From an uncultured Clostridia bacterium (GTDB lineage: Bacteria > Bacillota > Dehalobacteriia > UBA4068), in NCBI GenBank assembly GCA_944390945.1, contig CALXRV010000036.1, positions 1 to 43,914 of the forward strand: a stretch of DNA of 43,914 nucleotides. The letters are read 5' to 3'. The notes below the pieces were generated by a model, which saw only the letters and a program-made list of their open reading frames with translations, made no database searches and had not been told where the DNA came from. Shown here one piece after another: positions 1 through 8,235 of this stretch. Numbering within the stretch: the stretch's first letter is position 1; each line of letters starts with the position of its first letter. A program made the translations under genes and the position numbers.

Positions 1-566
1 AGCAGCAGGGACTCACGGCTTTTGCGCGTTACGCCGCCCAGCGTACCGCCAGAGGGAGAAGGACGGATAAACGCATTCGGTTCGCGAGAAAGCTGCTCCA
101 TCCGCGTCTTATCACCCAGGATTGCACCACCGGTCACCGAAGAACTGGGGTCTACTGCCAGGACAGCCACCTTATGTCCCTGCCGGCACAGCATGGTACC
201 CAACGCCTCGATCAGCGTAGATTTACCTGCGCCTGGCACGCCAGTAATACCGATCCGCACAGCCTTGCCCGTATAGGGCAGGATGCGCTGGATAATCTCT
301 TGTCCCAAGGCAAAATGCTTTGGCGCATTGCTTTCAATCACCGTAATCGCGCGTGAAAGTTTCATCCGGTCACCAGCCAATACACCGGCCACATAATCCT
401 CCACACCAAGCTTAGGTGGTTTGGCTACCACAGCCGCATCTTTGGCCACACGCAAAGTATCATTATCTTCCTGAATGCCGGTCATCACAAAACTGGCAAA
501 CTTTGCGTCCTGTTTCTTATCCTCATCGATCCATTCCGGTTTGTAGGTATCATAATCCGTCGGCAT
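1..566 (-). CDS. meaB: Methylmalonyl-CoA mutase-associated GTPase MeaB (ArgK family), C-terminus cut off
   Basis: G3E-family P-loop GTPase that in known systems loads adenosylcobalamin into methylmalonyl-CoA mutase and protects or reactivates the enzyme. The 188 visible residues show the Walker A motif GVPGAGKST (about 109-117), then [18 protein letters not shown] and [14 protein letters not shown], all typical of MeaB/ArgK. The start at 566 is preceded by GAGGTG. The P-loop lies about 50 residues later than in E. coli ArgK, so there is an N-terminal extension of unknown role. The gene follows mutB in the same direction but is separated from it by an intrinsic terminator, so its expression may need read-through or its own promoter. 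The C-terminal part lies beyond base 1. The family call is very secure from motifs and context. Confidence 0.95.
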   Translation of the reverse strand, partial: MPTDYDTYKPEWIDEDKKQDAKFASFVMTGIQEDNDTLRVAKDAAVVAKPPKLGVEDYVAGVLAGDRMKLSRAITVIESNAPKHFALGQEIIQRILPYTGKAVRIGITGVPGAGKSTLIEALGTMLCRQGHKVAVLAVDPSSSVTGGAILGDKTRMEQLSREPNAFIRPSPSGGTLGGVTRKSRESLL

Positions 567-596
567 ATCCGCACCTCATTTTTAGGCATGATGGGG

Positions 597-628
597 AAAA
601 AGCGGGACGGGCGTAATGCCCGCCCCGC
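597..628 (-). terminator. Intrinsic terminator between mutB and meaB
   Basis: Read on the minus strand, an 11-bp GC-rich stem (GCGGGGCGGGC with GCCCGTCCCGC, one G-U pair) closes a 5-nt loop and is followed directly by five T residues. It sits just after the mutB stop and 31 bases before the meaB start. This is a textbook factor-independent terminator inside a functional gene set, so it probably lowers meaB expression relative to the mutase subunits. Confidence 0.85.
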
Positions 629-645
629 AACAAAACGATAAAGAG

Positions 646-2832
646 TTATTCTTCCGCATCCAGACGCTTGTTAAGGATCTCCAGCATTTCCTTAGCTGCA
701 GCCGGAATCACCGTACCAGGACCGTAGATTGCCGCTGCACCATGATCTTTCAGGTATTGATAATCCTGCGCCGGGATCACGCCGCCAGCAATGACCATGA
801 TGTCGCCACGACCACGCTTTTTCAGCTCTTCCACCAACTGCGGCAGTAAAGTCTTATGGCCGGCAGCCAGCGAGCTCATGCCCACGATATGGACATCGTT
901 ATCCACCGCATCCTGCGCCGTTTCTGCCGGCGTTTGGAACAACGGGCCGATATCCACGACAAAGCCCATATCCGCATAAGCGGTCGCAACGACCTTTGCG
1001 CCGCGGTCATGGCCGTCCTGACCCATCTTCGCGACCATAATGCGCGGACGACGGCCATGTTTCGCTTCGAAAGCATCCGTCATCTGACGCACTTCTGCGA
1101 TCAGCTCATCATCGCCGAATTCGCTGGAATATACGCCGGAAATGCTGCGGATCACAGCCTTATGACGGCCGCAAACCTTCTCCACTGCATCGGAGATCTC
1201 GCCGAGCGATGCGCGGGCGCGGGCAGCGTCCACAGCCAGCTCCAGCAGATTGCCATCGCCGTTTTCCATAGCTTTCGTGATCGCCTCCAGTTTCTGCTCC
1301 ACTTCGGCCTGGTTGCGGTTGGCGCGCAGCTTCTGCAAGCGTTCGATCTGCGCCTGGCGCACGGCCATGTTGTCCACGTCGAGAATATCGATCGCTTCTT
1401 CCTGATCGAGCTGGCAATAGTTGAGGCCAACGATCTTTTCATTGCAGGAGTCGATCCGTGCCTGCCGACGCGCAGCAGCTTCTTCAATGCGCATCTTCGG
1501 CAGACCGGTCTCGATCGCCTTGCTCATGCCGCCCAGAGATTCAATCTCCTGGATATGCGCCCAGCCGCGGCGGATCAGCTCATCGGTAAGGGCTTCCACA
1601 TAATAAGAGCCGCCCCAAGGATCGACGACCTTGCAGACATTCGTCTCATCCTGGATATAAAGCTGCGTATTGCGCGCGATGCGGGCAGAGAAGTCAGTCG
1701 GCAGTGCGATCGCTTCATCCAGCGCATTCGTATGCAGGCTCTGCGTGTGGCCAAGTGCCGCACCCATCGCTTCCATGCAGGTACGCGCGATATTGTTGAA
1801 CGGATCCTGCGCCGTCAGGCTCCAACCGGAAGTCTGGCTGTGCGTACGCAGCGCCATCGATTTGGTGTTCTGCGGATTATACTGTTTGACGATCTTCGCC
1901 CACAGCATACGCGCGGCGCGCATTTTCGCCACTTCCATGAAGTAGTTCTTGCCGATCGCCCAGAAGAAGGAAAGACGCGGCGCGAACTGATCGATGGTCA
2001 GGCCGGCATTGATGCCGGTGCGCAGGTATTCCCAGCCGTCCGCCAGCGTATAAGCCATTTCGATATCCGCGGTGGCGCCGGCTTCCTGCATATGATAGCC
2101 GGAGATCGAAATGCTGTTGAACTTCGGCATATACTTGGAAGTATAAGCAAAGATGTCGCCGATGATGCGCATGGAAGCTGCCGGCGGATAAATATAGGTA
2201 TTGCGGACCATGAATTCCTTAAGGATATCATTCTGGATGGTGCCGGAAAGAACCTTTTTGTCCACGCCCTGCTCTTCCGCAGCGACGATGTAGAAGGCCA
2301 GGATCGGCAGAACCGCGCCGTTCATCGTCATCGAAACGGACATCTGGTCGAGCGGGATACCGGAGAAGAGGATTTCCATATCCAGGATGGAATCGACCGC
2401 CACGCCTGCTTTACCAACATCGCCGACCACACGCGGATGGTCAGAGTCATAGCCGCGATGCGTCGCCAGGTCAAATGCGATCGACAGCCCCTTCTGGCCC
2501 GCGGCCAGGTTGCGGCGGTAAAATGCATTCGATTCCTCTGCCGTGGAGAATCCGGCGTACTGACGGACTGTCCAGGGGCGCGTGACATACATCGTCGGAT
2601 ACGGACCACGCAGATAGGGCGGGATGCCGGCCATGGCGTTAAGATGGCGCAGACCCTGATAATCTGCCTCGGTATACAGCGGTTTGATATCGATCTGCTC
2701 CATGGTATGCTCGTAAAGGTCCGCGGCAGTCTTGCCGGTTTCCTTTTCCAGCTTGGCCAACCACTGTTCATAGGTCATGCCGGTCTGCTTCGCATCAAAG
2801 GCGAGCTTGGAAAAATCGACCTTCTTACTCAT
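646..2832 (-). CDS. mutB: Methylmalonyl-CoA mutase, large (catalytic) subunit
   Basis: Adenosylcobalamin-dependent isomerase that interconverts succinyl-CoA and (R)-methylmalonyl-CoA, a cytosolic step in propionate formation or use. The protein has 728 residues, the usual length. The N-terminal TIM-barrel domain (about 40-560) carries [18 protein letters not shown] and the [12 protein letters not shown] substrate region. The C-terminal cobalamin-binding domain has DGHDRG at about 606-611, with His608 as the expected lower axial cobalt ligand, followed by the GMSSL and AGG signatures. The start codon overlaps the mutA stop (ATGA) and is preceded by AAGGGGG, so the subunits are translationally coupled. 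The only mutase neighbours visible are mutA and meaB. Methylmalonyl-CoA epimerase and decarboxylase genes are not in the window but could lie past the left edge. Confidence 0.98.
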   Translation of the reverse strand: MSKKVDFSKLAFDAKQTGMTYEQWLAKLEKETGKTAADLYEHTMEQIDIKPLYTEADYQGLRHLNAMAGIPPYLRGPYPTMYVTRPWTVRQYAGFSTAEESNAFYRRNLAAGQKGLSIAFDLATHRGYDSDHPRVVGDVGKAGVAVDSILDMEILFSGIPLDQMSVSMTMNGAVLPILAFYIVAAEEQGVDKKVLSGTIQNDILKEFMVRNTYIYPPAASMRIIGDIFAYTSKYMPKFNSISISGYHMQEAGATADIEMAYTLADGWEYLRTGINAGLTIDQFAPRLSFFWAIGKNYFMEVAKMRAARMLWAKIVKQYNPQNTKSMALRTHSQTSGWSLTAQDPFNNIARTCMEAMGAALGHTQSLHTNALDEAIALPTDFSARIARNTQLYIQDETNVCKVVDPWGGSYYVEALTDELIRRGWAHIQEIESLGGMSKAIETGLPKMRIEEAAARRQARIDSCNEKIVGLNYCQLDQEEAIDILDVDNMAVRQAQIERLQKLRANRNQAEVEQKLEAITKAMENGDGNLLELAVDAARARASLGEISDAVEKVCGRHKAVIRSISGVYSSEFGDDELIAEVRQMTDAFEAKHGRRPRIMVAKMGQDGHDRGAKVVATAYADMGFVVDIGPLFQTPAETAQDAVDNDVHIVGMSSLAAGHKTLLPQLVEELKKRGRGDIMVIAGGVIPAQDYQYLKDHGAAAIYGPGTVIPAAAKEMLEILNKRLDAEE

Positions 2833-4856
2833 CAGCAGATCCCCCTTTCTTTCTGGATTTGGCTGAGGATCTGCAGGCAGTTGGCCTTGACATGGATATA
2901 TTCGTCCACGCCCGCAGCATCGTAAGTTTCCTTCATATCAGCAGCAGGCGCGCCGGCCAGCATTACCTTCATCCCAGGCGCAGCTGCTTTGATCCCTTTC
3001 GCCAGCGGCGGGACCAGTTCCGGATAAGTGTCATCCGTGGAGCAGATGACAGCGACTGCAGCGCCGCTTGCTGCGGCAGCCGCCACCGCGTCTTCCACCG
3101 TGGCAAAGCCATCGTTACGCAGAACTTCGAAATGTGCGACTTCCATAAAGCCGGCCGAGAAATCCGCACGTGCTTTATGCTGCGGGATCGGGCCCATATT
3201 GCAGAGGAAGATCTTCACGTTTTCGCCAGTTTCCGCAACATGCTTCTCCGTTGCGGCACGCAGCGCTTCGAACTGTTCAGTCCAACGATGCGGCAGCAGC
3301 GCGGTAATCTCCGCTTCGCTGCCCTGGTTCAATGCCTTCGCGATGTCGGCAACCACAGCGCCCTTGCCCAGGGCGTCGGCAATGCATTCCACGCAAAGGT
3401 CAAGCCCGCTCACCGCAGTACCGGTCTTGCTGGCCGGACGGCTGCAGCCACAGCAGCAGGCACCTTCCAGCGGCTTTTCCGTCATGTTGGGATACATGTT
3501 CGAGCCAACGGCTTTATCCGCACGAGTAGCCAGCTTTTTGAAACGCTCAGCCAGCACCGCGCCGATCTCCGCGGCCAGCGAACCATCCTGCAGAACGGCG
3601 ACGATGCCGCCCTTGGCATCAATCTTCTGCAACGTCTGCCAGATAGCTTCCGCCACCTGACCGGTCAGCGTTTCCACATACCAAGAACCGCCCGCCGGGT
3701 CAACCGGGGAAGTGAGGTTGAATTCGTTCTGCATCATAATCTGGATATTGCGGGCAATGCGGCGCGAATGTTCGTCGCTCTTGCGGATTGCTGCATCAAA
3801 GGGGCGAACATTCATTTCGCTCACGCCGCCGACAATACCGGAAAAGGCCTGCGTCGTTGCACGCAGCACATTGACATACGGATCATAAACCGTCTGGGTG
3901 AAATAAGAGGTCTCTGCTGCGATATCGATGCTGGCTGCATCTTCACTGCCGCCATATGCCTTGATGATCTGAGACCAGATCATGCGGGCAGCACGCAGCT
4001 TGGCAATCTCCATAAAGAAATTCGCGCCGAGCGCAAAACGGAAACGGATGCTCTTGGCAACCTGATCAACGCTGTAACCCTGTTCGGTCAACGCATCCAG
4101 ATAAGCGATGGCAGTGGCCATGGCAGCAGCCACTTCCTGCACCGCATTCGCACCGGCATTATGATAGACCGTGGCGCGAATGAGGATCGTCTTCAGCGCG
4201 GGCATGTTTTTCCCTGTCCAGCGCAGCGCAGCGCCCATCTGTTGATAGTAGCAATCCAGAGAAGCATCCAGCTTGCCATGGCGGGCATATTCGCCGATCG
4301 GGTCTGCACCAACACAACCCTGATAGTTATATTCGTTAATGCCCAGCTTATTGATCCGCGCCTTCAGCAAACCGAGGAAAGGCAGGGCAGACGGACCAGC
4401 ATAAACATTAAGCGGCGCCTTCAACAGGCAAACATTCTGGAAAAGGGCGACGATATCGTCTGCATCCTGAAGCGAAAGGCAGGGTGCGTCAAAGCTGATC
4501 GCCGTAGCGCCTTTCTCCAGCTCGTGGCGGAGCTGTTCATTTGCTTTTACCGGATCCGCGATATCGAGCGACTGCGCGATCTGCCAGGTTTCGCTTAAAT
4601 AACCGCCGGCATGCACGCCACGCAGGAAATCTTCAGCGCCAGGGAAGCTCAGACGCTGCGCAAAATCAGCAGCGCTTTCCTTGGTATAGATCGGCTCCAA
4701 CGTGATCCCTTCATAAGTTTTGCTGAGCAGCTTCTTCTCAAAGGGAGCGCCCTTCAAGCTCGCCACCGCTTCTTCCTTCCACTGTTCATAAGTGGTCGGC
4801 GGGAACTCGTCAAAAGAGACGGGTTCCAACGGGGCATTGGTCTTTTCATTCACCAT
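2832..4856 (-). CDS. mutA: Methylmalonyl-CoA mutase, small subunit
   Basis: Non-catalytic partner of the mutase heterodimer, 674 residues from the chosen start. It has the mutase TIM-barrel fold ([31 protein letters not shown]), but its C-terminal cobalamin-like domain lacks the DxHxxG cobalt-ligand motif and reads [12 protein letters not shown] there, as expected for the small subunit. The start at 4856 (MVNEK) is preceded by AAAGGA with 8-base spacing. A longer reading frame to 4982 would run into the promoter and is rejected. Unusually, the linker between the domains contains CCCGC (467-471) and CVEC (488-491), an arrangement that looks like two CxxC metal-binding knuckles. The gene is first in the operon and overlaps mutB by one base. 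Confidence 0.96.
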   Translation of the reverse strand: MVNEKTNAPLEPVSFDEFPPTTYEQWKEEAVASLKGAPFEKKLLSKTYEGITLEPIYTKESAADFAQRLSFPGAEDFLRGVHAGGYLSETWQIAQSLDIADPVKANEQLRHELEKGATAISFDAPCLSLQDADDIVALFQNVCLLKAPLNVYAGPSALPFLGLLKARINKLGINEYNYQGCVGADPIGEYARHGKLDASLDCYYQQMGAALRWTGKNMPALKTILIRATVYHNAGANAVQEVAAAMATAIAYLDALTEQGYSVDQVAKSIRFRFALGANFFMEIAKLRAARMIWSQIIKAYGGSEDAASIDIAAETSYFTQTVYDPYVNVLRATTQAFSGIVGGVSEMNVRPFDAAIRKSDEHSRRIARNIQIMMQNEFNLTSPVDPAGGSWYVETLTGQVAEAIWQTLQKIDAKGGIVAVLQDGSLAAEIGAVLAERFKKLATRADKAVGSNMYPNMTEKPLEGACCCGCSRPASKTGTAVSGLDLCVECIADALGKGAVVADIAKALNQGSEAEITALLPHRWTEQFEALRAATEKHVAETGENVKIFLCNMGPIPQHKARADFSAGFMEVAHFEVLRNDGFATVEDAVAAAAASGAAVAVICSTDDTYPELVPPLAKGIKAAAPGMKVMLAGAPAADMKETYDAAGVDEYIHVKANCLQILSQIQKERGIC

Positions 4857-4967
4857 CTGCAACATCCTTTCCGGTTTTTGGTGTTCAAAAAAGCTCTGCA
4901 TCTGTTGCCGCGCAAAAGCAGGCCACAGCGCGACATCATTGCAAAACCCCTCTAAAATCCTACAATA

Positions 4968-4996
4968 ATAATATAATGCCAACAGATAAAAGTCAA
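4968..4996 (-). promoter_or_regulatory. Promoter of the mutA-mutB operon
   Basis: On the minus strand TTGACT (4991-4996) and TATTAT (4968-4973) are separated by exactly 17 bases, a near-consensus sigma-A promoter. It lies about 110 bases upstream of the mutA start. I see no cobalamin-riboswitch B12 box in the short leader. Confidence 0.75.
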
Positions 4997-5067
4997 TCGT
5001 TTGGTAAGTATTCAGACAAATACAGCAGGCCGCTATGCAGCCAATACCGACATCTGCCGACGGCGAT

Positions 5068-5096
5068 TTGACAGGCGGACAGCAACGCGGTACAAT
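5068..5096 (+). promoter_or_regulatory. Promoter of the gene at 5131
   Basis: A perfect TTGACA (5068-5073) and TACAAT (5091-5096) are separated by 17 bases, with the start codon 35 bases downstream. It is one of the strongest sigma-A-like promoters in the window and is divergent from the mutA promoter. Confidence 0.85.
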
Positions 5097-5130
5097 GGGG
5101 CCGAAGACGACCGAGGGGAGAACGATTCTG

Positions 5131-5466
5131 ATGGATCATGAAAAAAGAAAAGCGCTGGCCGCAGCTTTTAAGCAGAAAAAAGTATCCGGCGGCATCCACC
5201 TGGTGGAAAATACCGCTACTGGGCGCTGCCTGTTGCTGCCCACACCGAATCTGGACGGCGCAGAGAACCGCTTTGCCTTTGCGCGCAAAACGCATTTCCC
5301 ACCGCATCCTAAACTTTATGATTGGGGCGATGGCAGCGCGTTTACGATCACTCTGCTCGATACGCTGGAAAAAGAAGAGGATTGGGATGAATACCGCTTC
5401 CGTCGCGCGCTGCGTGAACTGGCCACACTCTGGCAGGAAAAGCTTTCTCCGCGTGAATGGTATTGA
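5131..5466 (+). CDS. GIY-YIG nuclease-like protein, catalytic motifs degenerate
   Basis: A 111-residue protein. The segment GIHLVENTATGRCLLLPTPNL (about 22-42) has the layout of the first strands of a GIY-YIG fold (GxY...G..YxG...NL), and the rest fits small single-domain GIY-YIG-family proteins of Bacillota. The tyrosines that give the family its name are replaced: GIY reads GIH and YIG reads LLL. Nuclease activity is therefore doubtful and a binding or vestigial role is possible. The start at 5131 was chosen over an in-frame ATG at 5035 because GGGGAGA lies 10 bases upstream and the promoter at 5068-5096 would fall inside the longer frame. It is a single-gene unit with its own promoter and terminator. 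The family assignment is by pattern only. Confidence 0.7.
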   Translation: MDHEKRKALAAAFKQKKVSGGIHLVENTATGRCLLLPTPNLDGAENRFAFARKTHFPPHPKLYDWGDGSAFTITLLDTLEKEEDWDEYRFRRALRELATLWQEKLSPREWY

Positions 5467-5520
5467 CAGCCTGCCGCAGATAGCCCTGCATGCTGGACAT
5501 AGCTGAATCAACTTCGTCAA

Positions 5521-5557
5521 ACAGGCGGTGGACGCATGTCCACCGCCTGTGCTTTTT
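5521..5557 (+). terminator. Intrinsic terminator after the GIY-YIG-like gene
   Basis: A perfect 13-bp inverted repeat (ACAGGCGGTGGAC, loop GCAT) is followed by GCTTTTT. It stands between convergent genes. On the minus strand the run of T is weak, so it mainly serves the plus strand. Confidence 0.85.
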
Positions 5558-5613
5558 CCATCATGCATCGAGAATGCTTGCCCCGCCCTGGCCAGCAGCG
5601 GCAGGAAGTCATC

Positions 5614-6891
5614 TCAGCGCGTCCGGATATCCACATTACCGCTAACCGAATCAAAATGATAATCCCCTGCGCCATCGCCGACCAAAATACTTTTCCCCTC
5701 CTGCCAATGGCCAGCTGGCTCGCAGTGCAGTACACCGCTCACGCTTTCCAGCGTTGCCAGGAAGCTGCTTTCTGCCGGCAGAAACAGTTGGACATCCCCA
5801 GATACGGTATAAATATCTACCTGCTGCGGTGCGGATATGCTATCTATCTCTACATTACCGCTGATATTATTGCAAAAGATATCGCGAAAATCGCCCTGTG
5901 CGCGCAATTCACCGGATACCGCATCATAATGCAGCGTATTCACAACGCAATCCCCGCTCAAAATCAGATCGGCAGAGGTGGTATCGCAGGAAAGCTCCTG
6001 CGCAGCAATGCCTGCCAACCGGCAATCGCCATAGCTCATGTCAATCTCAATCTCCTCCAGCTGCATACCAGCCGGAACCAATAAGGTCAGCGTCTTTTCC
6101 GGCATATTCACTATTCGCTGGCCTGCAGCACAATAGCGGATATCCAGACAGCCATCGACCAGGCGGTAATGCAATGCCTGCCCACTGCTGAGCGCGCCGT
6201 CCGCCTCCTCTGATAACAGCAATTCCGTACCGCTGGCCGTCACCAGCTGCACATCCCCACCATACCATTCAATGCAAAGTTCCTTCACCTCTGTGAAGGC
6301 AACCGTACCGCTGGCTTCTTGATAACTTTCCCCATCCTCATAGCGGTACTTTTGCGGATAACGGTCATCAACCGCATCAGAAGCCAGGTCCAGAGCATCA
6401 TCTACAGTCTCCAGCACAAATCCCGCAGTCTCGCCGGCAAGATCACCAATCGCCGAGACCAGCCCTTCGCCAGCCTCATCCGTTGCGATATGTTCCACTA
6501 CACCACACATGGCGAACAGAGCGCCAAGCGGCAGCACGACAAAAATGCCGAGCAGCAGCAAGCCGATCACCCAGATCAATGCATTATGCTTGCGCGGTGT
6601 GGCGGCGGCCCGCTGCTTTCGTTTCCGCTGTCCCTTGTCGTCATAAGCTTTGTCGGCATTAAAATTGGTATAATACGGCTGCTCATGCCGCAACTCGTCC
6701 AATAGCTCGGAAAGGTCGCCCACACCCTGTATTACAATGCGGTAGGCCTCTTCACGACCATAGCCCTCCGCCAGTAGATCGCGATATTTATCCTGCAGAT
6801 CGAGCAGCATCTCCTGCTTCTGCTCCGTTGCGCGCCTGCTGGGCGGCACGGAAGCGAATACCTGATCCAAATATGCTTGCAGCCTATCCAT
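5614..6891 (-). CDS. HAAS-domain / DUF4097 membrane protein
   Basis: A 425-residue protein. Residues 1-70 form a helical HAAS/DUF1700-like domain (VGDLSELLDEL near 57-67), which usually accompanies PadR regulators. A basic linker leads into one membrane helix at about 104-130. Residues from about 185 to the end form a repetitive beta-strand region of the DUF4097 type (SGDVQLFLPAESSF, SVSGNVDIRTR), predicted to lie outside the membrane. The start overlaps the padR stop by 8 bases, so the two are co-translated. In this family pair the protein is thought to respond to envelope conditions, but no biochemical function is established and I do not propose one. Confidence 0.85.
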   Translation of the reverse strand: MDRLQAYLDQVFASVPPSRRATEQKQEMLLDLQDKYRDLLAEGYGREEAYRIVIQGVGDLSELLDELRHEQPYYTNFNADKAYDDKGQRKRKQRAAATPRKHNALIWVIGLLLLGIFVVLPLGALFAMCGVVEHIATDEAGEGLVSAIGDLAGETAGFVLETVDDALDLASDAVDDRYPQKYRYEDGESYQEASGTVAFTEVKELCIEWYGGDVQLVTASGTELLLSEEADGALSSGQALHYRLVDGCLDIRYCAAGQRIVNMPEKTLTLLVPAGMQLEEIEIDMSYGDCRLAGIAAQELSCDTTSADLILSGDCVVNTLHYDAVSGELRAQGDFRDIFCNNISGNVEIDSISAPQQVDIYTVSGDVQLFLPAESSFLATLESVSGVLHCEPAGHWQEGKSILVGDGAGDYHFDSVSGNVDIRTR

Positions 6892-7225
6892 TGTCTACCT
6901 CCTCCGCCACCAGTTTATCGATCAGCTCACGGGCAACACGCCATTCTGCTAACAGCTTTTCATATTGCTTTCGCCCGCGCTCCGTTATACTGTAATAACG
7001 CCTGCGTGCACCGCTTTGCTCATCTCCCCAATAGGAATAGATGCAGCCCATATCCTCCAAACGGCGAAATGCAGTATAAAGCGTTGCTTCTTTCAATGCA
7101 AACTGATTGCCTGTTTTTTCCTGTGTTGCCTTATTGATCTGATAGCCGTAACTGTCGCCATGCAGCAGCTGTGCCAGGATGATCATTTCTGTATGGCCGC
7201 GAATCAGGTCAGCGGTAATCGACAT
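6884..7225 (-). CDS. PadR-family transcriptional regulator
   Basis: A 113-residue winged-helix DNA-binding protein. It begins with ILAQLLHGDSYGYQINK, continues with ATLYTAFRRLEDMGCI (recognition helix and wing) and then RRRYYSITERGRKQYE, the PadR signature. The short C-terminal helix suits PadR subfamily 2, which dimerises. The start at 7225 has AAAGGGGTG upstream. It is the first gene of a two-gene operon with the HAAS/DUF4097 protein. The inverted repeat overlapping its own -35 box suggests autoregulation, a normal behaviour of this family. The ligand is unknown. Confidence 0.93.
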   Translation of the reverse strand: MSITADLIRGHTEMIILAQLLHGDSYGYQINKATQEKTGNQFALKEATLYTAFRRLEDMGCIYSYWGDEQSGARRRYYSITERGRKQYEKLLAEWRVARELIDKLVAEEVDNG

Positions 7226-7255
7226 AGCGTCACCCCTTTGCCATGATATGCACTA

Positions 7256-7284
7256 ATCATACCGTAATATACCTCACCTGTCAA
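7256..7284 (-). promoter_or_regulatory. Promoter of the padR operon
   Basis: On the minus strand TTGACA (7279-7284) and TATGAT (7256-7261) are separated by 17 bases. The padR start codon lies 30 bases downstream of the -10 box. Confidence 0.85.
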
Positions 7285-7292
7285 GGTATATT
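7266..7292. promoter_or_regulatory. Inverted repeat overlapping the padR promoter, candidate PadR operator
   Basis: Perfect 8-bp arms AATATACC (7266-7273) and GGTATATT (7285-7292) are separated by 11 bases and bracket the -35 box. This position would let a bound repressor block RNA polymerase. The assignment to the adjacent PadR protein is inferred from position. Confidence 0.6.
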
Positions 7293-7330
7293 ATAATAAA
7301 ACATATTTGGGAATTGAATATATATTTTGA

Positions 7331-7370
7331 ACAACCAAAAAGAAAAGAGCCGCTTTGCGGCTCTTTTTCA
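7331..7370 (-). terminator. Intrinsic terminator after yebC, readable in both directions
   Basis: The stem GAGCCGC / GCGGCTC with loop AAA (7347-7363) is extended by A-T pairs on both sides. On the minus strand it is followed by TTTTCTTTTT, ending the yebC transcript. On the plus strand it is followed by TTTTT. Its right arm is also the first unit of the 11-bp repeat array. Confidence 0.85.
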
Positions 7371-7444
7371 GCTCTTTTTCAGCTCTTTTACGGCTCTTTT
7401 TCAGCTCTTTTACGGCTCTTTTACGGCTCTTTTACGGCTCTTCC
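7360..7444. repeat. 11-bp tandem repeat array attached to the yebC terminator
   Basis: Seven exact-length 11-bp units plus an 8-base partial unit lie head to tail. Two variants occur, A = GCTCTTTTTCA and B = GCTCTTTTACG, in the order A A B A B B B. Each unit repeats the CTC-T-run edge of the terminator hairpin, so the array is probably an expansion of one terminator arm. It lies between the yebC stop and the hairpin and would be transcribed as the yebC 3' untranslated region. Confidence 0.9.
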
Positions 7445-7465
7445 TTTTAACCGTTGTGAACCGTG

Positions 7466-8209
7466 TTACAGCTGCTCCATGATCTCGTCACTGATCGCAT
7501 AATTTGCATAGACCTCGCGCACGTCGTCATTATCCTCCAGCGCTTCGATCAGCTTCATCAGCTTGGCGGCAGTCTCCACATCCGTAATCTCGATCGTATT
7601 CAGCGGAATCATATTCACTTCTGCCGCTGTCACATCATAACCGGCATCCAGCAGCGCGGCGCGCACCGCCTCCAGATCGCCGGGTGCACAGATGATGCTG
7701 GCCGCTTCATCCACCGTCATATCTTCCGCGCCAGCGTCAAGCGCGGTCATCATCAGCTCGTCCTCATCCGCGCCTTCCATGCTGACGGTAATCTCACCTT
7801 TACGCTCAAACAGATAGCTGACGCAGCCCGTCTCGCCCAAATTGCCATTGTTACGGCTGAAAATATAGCGGATTTCACTCGCCGTCCGGTTACGGTTATC
7901 CGTCATCATATCGCAAAGCACGGCCACGCCACCCGCGCCATAGCCTTCATAGAAGAACTCTTCGATCGCATCGCTCTCACCCATGCCAGCAGCTTTTTGA
8001 ATACAGCGGTTAATATTGTCCGCCGGCATATTATTCGATTTTGCTTTCTGGATGATCAGCTTCAAGCGGAAATTATTCGCCGGGTCCGGCCCGCCTTGCC
8101 GCACTGCCACCTGGATCTCACGCCCGATCTTGGTAAAGATCTTTCCGCGCTCCGCATCATTTGCGCCTTTTTTCCGCTTAATATTCGCCCACTTGGAATG
8201 TCCTGACAT
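7466..8209 (-). CDS. yebC: YebC/PmpR-family protein (TACO1-like)
   Basis: A 247-residue cytosolic protein of the YebC family. Members were long annotated as transcriptional regulators, and more recent work links them to translation of difficult peptide stretches. The diagnostic N-terminus [23 protein letters not shown] and internal [23 protein letters not shown] are present and the length is normal. The start at 8209 has GGAGGAG upstream, and an in-frame extension to 8368 runs into the preceding gene and is rejected. It lies 26 bases after the UPF0280 gene with no terminator between, so it is probably transcribed with the homocysteine gene set. Its 3' region carries the 11-bp repeat array and terminator. 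Confidence 0.96.
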   Translation of the reverse strand: MSGHSKWANIKRKKGANDAERGKIFTKIGREIQVAVRQGGPDPANNFRLKLIIQKAKSNNMPADNINRCIQKAAGMGESDAIEEFFYEGYGAGGVAVLCDMMTDNRNRTASEIRYIFSRNNGNLGETGCVSYLFERKGEITVSMEGADEDELMMTALDAGAEDMTVDEAASIICAPGDLEAVRAALLDAGYDVTAAEVNMIPLNTIEITDVETAAKLMKLIEALEDNDDVREVYANYAISDEIMEQL

Positions 8210-8235
8210 CGTATCTCCTCCAACCTTAAATTGGT

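Noticed and set aside
856-4598. Long plus-strand open frames opposite mutB and mutA (856-2925 and 2859-4598)
   Set aside because: They lie antisense to unmistakable mutase genes, and their translations show no family motifs. GC-rich codon use in the real genes leaves the opposite strand open.
4857-4967. Cobalamin riboswitch in the mutA leader
   Set aside because: The leader is only about 105 bases and I see no B12 box or the expected helices.
4857-4982. Longer N-terminus for MutA starting at 4982
   Set aside because: It would overlap the -10 box of the promoter, has no ribosome binding site, and its residues do not resemble the mutase N-terminus.
7360-7444. CRISPR array
   Set aside because: The 11-bp units are contiguous with no spacers and share the terminator arm sequence.
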